Under the pieces are notes generated by a model that saw nothing but the letters and a program-made list of their open reading frames with translations, was not told the origin of the DNA and searched no databases. This document shows, one piece after another, positions 6,553 to 7,422 of a DNA stretch of 7,422 bases (its first letter is position 1; every line of letters begins with the position of its first letter). The DNA lies in assembly GCA_045540975.1 (NCBI GenBank), contig JAZQIE010000014.1:1-7422 (forward strand), written 5' to 3'. The DNA comes from SIG510 sp045540975. Its GTDB lineage: Bacteria > Bacillota > Clostridia > Oscillospirales > JAAYXM01. The translations under genes were made by a program, and so were the position numbers.

Positions 6553-6936
6553 ATGAAAATCGCAGTCACATATGAAAACGGTGAGATTTTTCAGCATTTC
6601 GGACATTCCGAAGCATTTGAAATTTTCACGGTAGAAGAAGGTGCAATCCAAAAAAGTGAGGTTGTATCCACAGCGGGGCAGGGGCATGCGGCACTTGCGG
6701 CATTCCTTGCAGAACTTGGGGTACGCGTTCTCATCTGCGGCGGAATCGGCAGCGGTGCGAAAGCCGCGCTGGCAGCTGCAAATATTATGGTCTTCGGCGG
6801 AGTCGTGGGAAGTACCCGCGATGCGGTCGAGGCGTATATTACAGGTAGTTTGGAATTCGACCCGATGGTTGCTTGTGCGCATCATGAGCACAGCTGCGGA
6901 AGCCACGGATGCGGCGGTTGTCACGGCTGCCATTAA
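6553..6936 (+). CDS. NifX/NifB-type metal-cluster-binding protein with Cys/His tail
   Basis: This small cytosolic protein of 127 residues has the dinitrogenase iron-molybdenum cofactor fold: MKIAVTYENGEIFQHFGHSEAFEIF at the start, then an alternating alpha/beta core with LICGGIGSGAKAALAAANI. In the family this fold carries Fe-S or FeMo-type clusters. Here the core is followed by a tail in which 11 of the last 20 residues (from the Cys codon at 6874) are Cys or His (5 Cys, 6 His), clearly a metal-binding segment. Related proteins in anaerobes occur next to Mrp-type ATPases, as here, and in the ORP complex of Desulfovibrio, so a nitrogen-fixation role should not be assumed. The HFGHS motif (residues 15-19) is typical. 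It is the first gene of its operon, 18 nt before the Mrp gene. Confidence 0.9.
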   Translation: MKIAVTYENGEIFQHFGHSEAFEIFTVEEGAIQKSEVVSTAGQGHAALAAFLAELGVRVLICGGIGSGAKAALAAANIMVFGGVVGSTRDAVEAYITGSLEFDPMVACAHHEHSCGSHGCGGCHGCH

Positions 6937-6954
6937 ACGAAAGGAGTTTTTCTC

Positions 6955-7422
6955 ATGAGCGAATGTACACACGATTGTTCCTCTTGCGGTGCCGATTGCG
7001 CTTCGCGTAAAGACCCGCAGAGTTTTCTGGAAGCACCCCATCGCCTTTCCAAAATCGGGAAGGTCATCGGTGTTGTAAGCGGTAAAGGCGGCGTTGGTAA
7101 GTCTTTGGTGACTTCCATGCTGGCATCCACCATGCAAAAACGCGGCAAAAACGCGGGCATTTTGGATGCGGATATCACCGGCCCCTCGATTCCGAAAGTG
7201 TTTGGGATTTCGGGCCGTGCGCAGGCGGGTCAGGACGGCATTTTGCCTGCTATCAGCCGCGGCGGCGTGCAGGTGATGAGTGTCAACCTGCTGCTTGAAA
7301 ATGAGACCGACCCGGTGGTTTGGCGCGGCCCCGTTATCGCGGGCGCGGTCAAGCAGTTCTGGACCAAGTCGGATCGTAGCCATGTCGTTCTGTGTGCCAA
7401 GGAGTTGGAGAGATATTTTGTC
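6955..7422 (+). CDS. Mrp/NBP35-family P-loop ATPase, N-terminal part
   Basis: The frame is open from the ATG at 6955 to the window end (156 codons) with no stop, so the gene continues outside. The ATG has AAGGAG (6941-6946) 8 nt upstream. Four cysteines at the start (C4, C8, C11, C15) suggest an N-terminal Fe-S or metal site, as in clostridial Mrp proteins. The deviant Walker A is GKGGVGKS with K44 and K49, followed by DADITGPSIP (71-80) and WRGPVIAGAVKQFW. Members load or carry Fe-S clusters onto target proteins using ATP. After KQFWT the family normally continues with about 13 residues to the Walker B strand and PPGTGD. Here the last 19 residues do not match that pattern, although the final KELERYFV could be a displaced Walker B strand. 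The pairing with a NifX-like protein supports a metal-cluster role. Confidence 0.9.
   Translation, partial: MSECTHDCSSCGADCASRKDPQSFLEAPHRLSKIGKVIGVVSGKGGVGKSLVTSMLASTMQKRGKNAGILDADITGPSIPKVFGISGRAQAGQDGILPAISRGGVQVMSVNLLLENETDPVVWRGPVIAGAVKQFWTKSDRSHVVLCAKELERYFV

Noticed and set aside
6475..7383. A 302-codon open frame on the - strand covering the NifX-like and Mrp genes
   Set aside because: It is antisense to two genes with clear family motifs, has no ribosome-binding site before its ATG, and its protein is low-complexity in His/Arg with no recognisable domain. High-GC codon bias explains the open frame.

Overview
The window is a gene-dense bacterial segment of about 55% GC by eye. It looks like an anaerobic, gut-type member of the Clostridia (Bacillota). 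Signs of this are strong AGGAGG-type ribosome-binding sites, extended -10 promoters, tight operons, glycan-degrading enzymes, and a NifX-like protein next to an Mrp/NBP35 ATPase with no nitrogenase gene in view. Taxonomy is inferred from style and protein types only.

Layout. (1) Positions 1-268 hold the C-terminal end of an SGNH/GDSL-type hydrolase on the + strand. (2) A long, nearly perfect hairpin (270-303) sits between this gene and a convergent gene and probably terminates both. (3) Positions 306-1988 (- strand) encode a GH2 beta-glucuronidase with both catalytic Glu residues and the uronate-reading N-x-K motif. (4) Positions 1989-2135 form a divergent control region: a consensus promoter with an extended -10 fires leftward into the glucuronidase, an extended -10 promoter fires rightward, and a 7-bp inverted repeat overlaps the rightward promoter. 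(5) Positions 2136-6513 are a tight four-gene + strand operon: GH78-like alpha-L-rhamnosidase, HAD-family hydrolase, short-chain dehydrogenase/reductase, and an ion-transporter-superfamily (SLC13/ArsB-like) permease. The junctions are a 4-nt overlap, a 4-nt overlap and a 3-nt gap. (6) From 6502 a new promoter, whose -35 lies inside the end of the permease gene, drives a NifX/NifB-type cluster-binding protein with a Cys/His-rich tail. An Mrp/NBP35 P-loop ATPase follows and runs off the window end.

How the genes fit together. The glucuronidase and the rhamnosidase-like enzyme share a control region, so a substrate carrying both rhamnose and glucuronic acid is a reasonable hypothesis, for example the Rha-GlcA tips of plant arabinogalactan or a plant glycoside. 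The esterase-type hydrolase next door could remove acyl groups. Neither glycosidase has a visible signal peptide, so they probably act in the cytoplasm on imported oligosaccharides. The roles of the HAD, SDR and permease in this scheme are not shown by the sequence. The NifX-like/Mrp pair is a separate module, probably for Fe-S or other metal-cluster handling.

No RNA gene, CRISPR array, insertion sequence or phage gene was seen. No wholly undescribed system is evident. The most worthwhile leads are the lost general-acid Glu in the GH78-like motif, the operator-like repeat, the shared short-leader promoter design, and an anomalous stretch at the end of the Mrp gene.
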